From assembly GCA_965183835.1 (NCBI GenBank), contig CBCYME010000004.1, forward strand, positions 186,001 through 250,000: a stretch of DNA of 64,000 bases. The letters are read 5' to 3'. The first letter of the stretch is position 1; the number at the start of each line of letters is the position of its first letter. Below, one piece after another: positions 62,013 through 64,000 of the stretch. This DNA comes from OMPR01 sp965183835 (lineage in GTDB: Bacteria > Pseudomonadota > Alphaproteobacteria > Rhodobacterales > Rhodobacteraceae). The notes under the pieces are model-generated. The model saw only the letters and a program-made list of their open reading frames with translations, was not told where the DNA came from and did not search any database. Position numbers and translations under genes: made by a program.

Positions 62013-62496
62013 TCAGACGGGTGCCGGGCGTGACACGTTCGGCCACCCATCGCAGGTTTTCGCGGGACAGGGCAACGCAGCCTTCGGTGGGATAGCCGGG
62101 GCGACGCCATTGGTGCATAAAGATCGCTGAGCCGCGACCGGGCACGGCATCGCGCCAGTTCCAATCGGTGATCAGCACCAAATCATAGAGCGGGTCCGCC
62201 CGCCGCAGATGTTCGTGGCTGTGCATGTATGGCGCGCGAACCCATTGATTATAATCATGATCCTCGCTGTCGTCTGACCACAGATCGCGGGGGCCAATCG
62301 CCTCGGCCCAAGGGGTCGGCGCGGTGATGCGATCCGCGCGATAGAGCATTCCGACGATTTCCAGAGTGCCCACAGGGGTTGCGCCGTCGCCCTCTTTCTT
62401 GTCTTGCGTCAGGCCCCCTTTGCCAAGGGAACAGGGCAGGGTGCGACCCAGAAACCGCAACCCTTTGGGCGTGACGACCATATCAAATGGGGTCAC
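61996..62496 (-). CDS. L,D-transpeptidase (YkuD domain)
   Basis: 166 aa. IFMHQWRRPGYPTEGCVALS has the HxxxxxxxxxxSxGC-like catalytic His and Cys of L,D-transpeptidases; the rest is a compact catalytic domain. No signal peptide is visible. The GTG at 62496 overlaps the ribA stop (GTGA). Cross-links or anchors peptidoglycan; localisation uncertain. Confidence 0.85.
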   Translation of the reverse strand: MTPFDMVVTPKGLRFLGRTLPCSLGKGGLTQDKKEGDGATPVGTLEIVGMLYRADRITAPTPWAEAIGPRDLWSDDSEDHDYNQWVRAPYMHSHEHLRRADPLYDLVLITDWNWRDAVPGRGSAIFMHQWRRPGYPTEGCVALSRENLRWVAERVTPGTRLIIPSA

Positions 62497-63587
62497 AGCA
62501 AGTGCCCCGATTTCGCAGCTTTGGTTGCCAGATAGTCGCGGTTGTGGGCGTTTTCACCGACTTTCAGGGCCACACGTTCGGTGACGGCAATTCCGGTACG
62601 TTCCATCATCGCGATCTTGTTGGGGTTGTTGGTCAGGAGGCGCACGGATTTGAACCCCAGCGATTTCAGGATGTCCGAGCCAAGCCTGAAGTCGCGTTCG
62701 TCATCCTCAAAGCCCAATCTGTGGTTGGCCTCGACCGTGTCAAAGCCTTGATCTTGCAAGAAATAGGCGCGCATCTTGTTGGCGAGACCAATGCCGCGCC
62801 CCTCTTGGTTGAGGTAGAGCAGGACGCCGGACCCCTCGGACCCCATTTGGGCCAGCGCGCCGCGCAGCTGTGGGCCGCAATCACATTTCAGGCTGCCCAT
62901 CAGATCGCCGGTAAAGCAGGCCGAGTGGAGACGCGCCAGAACGGGTTTTTCACGATCTGGGCGGCCAATTTCGATGGCATAGTGTTCTTCGCCGCCGTCT
63001 TCGGGGCGGAACACGTGCAGGCGACCAGCCTCGGAGACCTCCATCGGGAGGCGGGCGGCGACGATTTCATGCAGGGGGCTGCGCTCGGTCAGGTGTGGGG
63101 CTGCGCGGGCGTGATCGATCAGGGTCAGGCCATGCGATCCGGCAAAGCCGCGCCCGTCTTTGATTGGCATCACAACGGCGGCGGGCAGCAGGCGCGCGGA
63201 TTTGGTCAGCGCAATCGCGATACGGTGCAGGCTGGCCGAGCCTTGGCGTTCGGTCATCAGCGGGCCCTTGAGCGGGGCATTCAGGTCATCGGAGGGATCG
63301 GCCACGGCTTGCACCCAGCCCAGATCGGCATCTGCTGGAATCGTGACGCGTGCCAGATCGCCGTCATAGGCGCGCGCCTTGAGCGTGTCGGCGCGCCGAA
63401 CCGTGATGGCAATCACTGGGGCATCCCCAAGACCGCGCAAATCGGCAAGGCGTTGCGCATTCAGGGTCTCGGCCGAGATGGCAACCACGCTCAGCCCGGC
63501 ATCGTCAATCAAAACGACCGGGACGCCCATGCGCAGATCAGCCCGCGCCCGCGCAAGAAGTTCGGTGATATCCGGGATGAGACTCAT
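62493..63587 (-). CDS. ribA: GTP cyclohydrolase II with inactive RibB-like N-terminal domain
   Basis: 364 aa. First step of riboflavin synthesis. The C-terminal domain (about 185-355) has HSACFTGDLMGSLKCDCG with the three zinc Cys and YLNQEGRGIGLANKMRAY with the catalytic region. The N-terminal about 165 residues are laid out like DHBP synthase, but the DDEDRENEGD metal motif is missing (VPVVLIDDAGLSVVAI stands there), so RibB activity is unlikely and a separate ribB should exist. Confidence 0.9.
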   Translation of the reverse strand: MSLIPDITELLARARADLRMGVPVVLIDDAGLSVVAISAETLNAQRLADLRGLGDAPVIAITVRRADTLKARAYDGDLARVTIPADADLGWVQAVADPSDDLNAPLKGPLMTERQGSASLHRIAIALTKSARLLPAAVVMPIKDGRGFAGSHGLTLIDHARAAPHLTERSPLHEIVAARLPMEVSEAGRLHVFRPEDGGEEHYAIEIGRPDREKPVLARLHSACFTGDLMGSLKCDCGPQLRGALAQMGSEGSGVLLYLNQEGRGIGLANKMRAYFLQDQGFDTVEANHRLGFEDDERDFRLGSDILKSLGFKSVRLLTNNPNKIAMMERTGIAVTERVALKVGENAHNRDYLATKAAKSGHLL

Positions 63588-63633
63588 GAGTGTTATCCTA
63601 TAACGTTCTGTGCTTTTCCTAATCCGCTTTGAA

Positions 63634-63652
63634 GGAAATGTGAAACATTTCC
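63634..63652. promoter_or_regulatory. inverted repeat upstream of the response regulator
   Basis: GGAAATGT (63634-63641), spacer GAA, ACATTTCC (63645-63652): perfect 8+3+8. It lies in the 162-base gap between divergent ribA and the response regulator, 98 bases before the latter. Operator or RNA hairpin. Confidence 0.5.
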
Positions 63653-63749
63653 GCTACGACAGACACGAGGGCGTGAGAGCGTTGCAGTAAAACTTGTCGA
63701 ACGCGTGTAGCACCCTCAAGTGGTAGGTAGGAAAAAGGAGGACAGCGTG

Positions 63750-64000
63750 ATGGCTCAGCTCAAAAAGATTTTGCTGGTAGACGACGATGAAGATCTGCGC
63801 GAAGCGCTCAGCGAGCAGCTGATCATGACCGAGGACTTTGACGTGTTCGAAGCCTTTGACGGTCAGAGCGCAATGGAGCGGGTCAAAGAGGCGCTGTATG
63901 ATCTGGTTATTCTGGACGTTGGCCTGCCGGACACCGACGGGCGCGAGCTGTGCCGCCTGATGCGCAAGCAGGGTGTCAAAAGCCCGATTCTGATGCTGAC
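63750..64000 (+). CDS. response regulator receiver domain protein (partial, runs off right edge)
   Basis: 83 residues visible; the 3' end is outside the window. KKILLVDDDEDLREALSEQL gives the acidic pocket, LVILDVGLPDTDG the phosphoacceptor Asp (about 54), and SPILMLT the conserved Thr region. A receiver domain of OmpR/PhoB type is likely, but the output domain is not seen. AAGGAGG lies 8 bases before ATG 63750; a GTG one codon earlier (63747) is also possible. Confidence 0.85.
   Translation, partial: MAQLKKILLVDDDEDLREALSEQLIMTEDFDVFEAFDGQSAMERVKEALYDLVILDVGLPDTDGRELCRLMRKQGVKSPILML

Noticed and set aside
62487..63632. 381-codon plus-strand frame opposite ribA
   Set aside because: Shadow; it mirrors ribA exactly in extent.
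1..64000. CRISPR arrays, tRNA or rRNA genes, insertion sequences, prophage genes
   Set aside because: Looked for repeats with regular spacers, T-loop sequences, transposases, integrases and phage proteins; none recognised.

Overview
The window reads as chromosomal DNA of an alphaproteobacterium of the Rhodobacterales (Roseobacter group). I infer this from several things: the flaF-flbT pair behind a short flagellin, ccrM with GANTC sites, DciA, DUF2125, DUF3576, DUF4170 and DUF1217 proteins, Hint/anchor-L secreted proteins, a SpuC-type aminotransferase beside polyamine ABC transporters, and GC-rich coding with frequent ATGA gene overlaps. No rRNA, tRNA, insertion sequence, prophage or CRISPR array was seen. 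Genes are dense on both strands, and the only gene-free stretch over 300 bases is upstream of the porin (59875-60218).

Layout. 1-3.5 kb (minus): a glutamate-receptor-like ligand-gated channel cut by the left edge, and two Hint-module proteins. 3.8-8.2 kb (plus): dapE, a GNAT acetyltransferase, a DUF2064 transferase-like protein, and RNase R. 8.2-11.5 kb: a FAX-type GST plus DUF1801 operon, divergent from a WYL regulator across a perfect palindrome, then a lytic transglycosylase. 11.6-23.0 kb: a polyamine block with one four-gene ABC importer and a putrescine-type aminotransferase (minus), a GntR regulator, and a second complete importer potFGHI (plus). 23-30 kb: a phosphotransferase and a flagellar cluster (flgD, fliK, then flgJ-like, flgN-like, flagellin, flaF, flbT, DUF1217). 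30-36.4 kb: an accessory-looking block with an FAD oxidase, a CofD/YvcK-like protein, a DUF427-adenylate cyclase fusion, a membrane-anchored winged-helix protein and three small exported proteins. 36.5-44.6 kb: rnhB, ccrM, a membrane adenylate cyclase, alkB, mutY, dciA, a DsbA-like protein, and a CoA transferase. 44.6-51 kb (minus): lpxK, a waaA-like gene, DUF4170, a CysQ/IMPase-like gene and pmbA, plus a DUF2125 protein. 51-64 kb: an SDR-enoyl hydratase-VOC operon, an HI0933 flavoprotein, a GST, leuS-lptE-holA, a DUF3576 lipoprotein, a porin, a YggS protein, an L,D-transpeptidase, ribA, and a response regulator cut by the right edge.

How parts fit. The polyamine block pairs two uptake systems with a transaminase that would feed putrescine carbon into metabolism under a GntR/FCD regulator. 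The flagellar block holds filament and hook-assembly genes plus the FlaF/FlbT pair that controls flagellin expression. Its divergent promoter carries a CtrA-like site and GANTC sites, and the methylase making that mark (ccrM) is 10 kb away with two GANTC sites in its own promoter. The lipid A genes, lptE, the porin, the transglycosylase and the transpeptidase serve the envelope.

The most unusual items are the channel with a non-K+ selectivity filter, the Hint protein that lost both catalytic residues, the DUF427-cyclase fusion next to an orphan CofD/YvcK-like protein, and the membrane-bound winged-helix protein overlapping a small exported protein. All function calls come from reading motifs; no database search was run.
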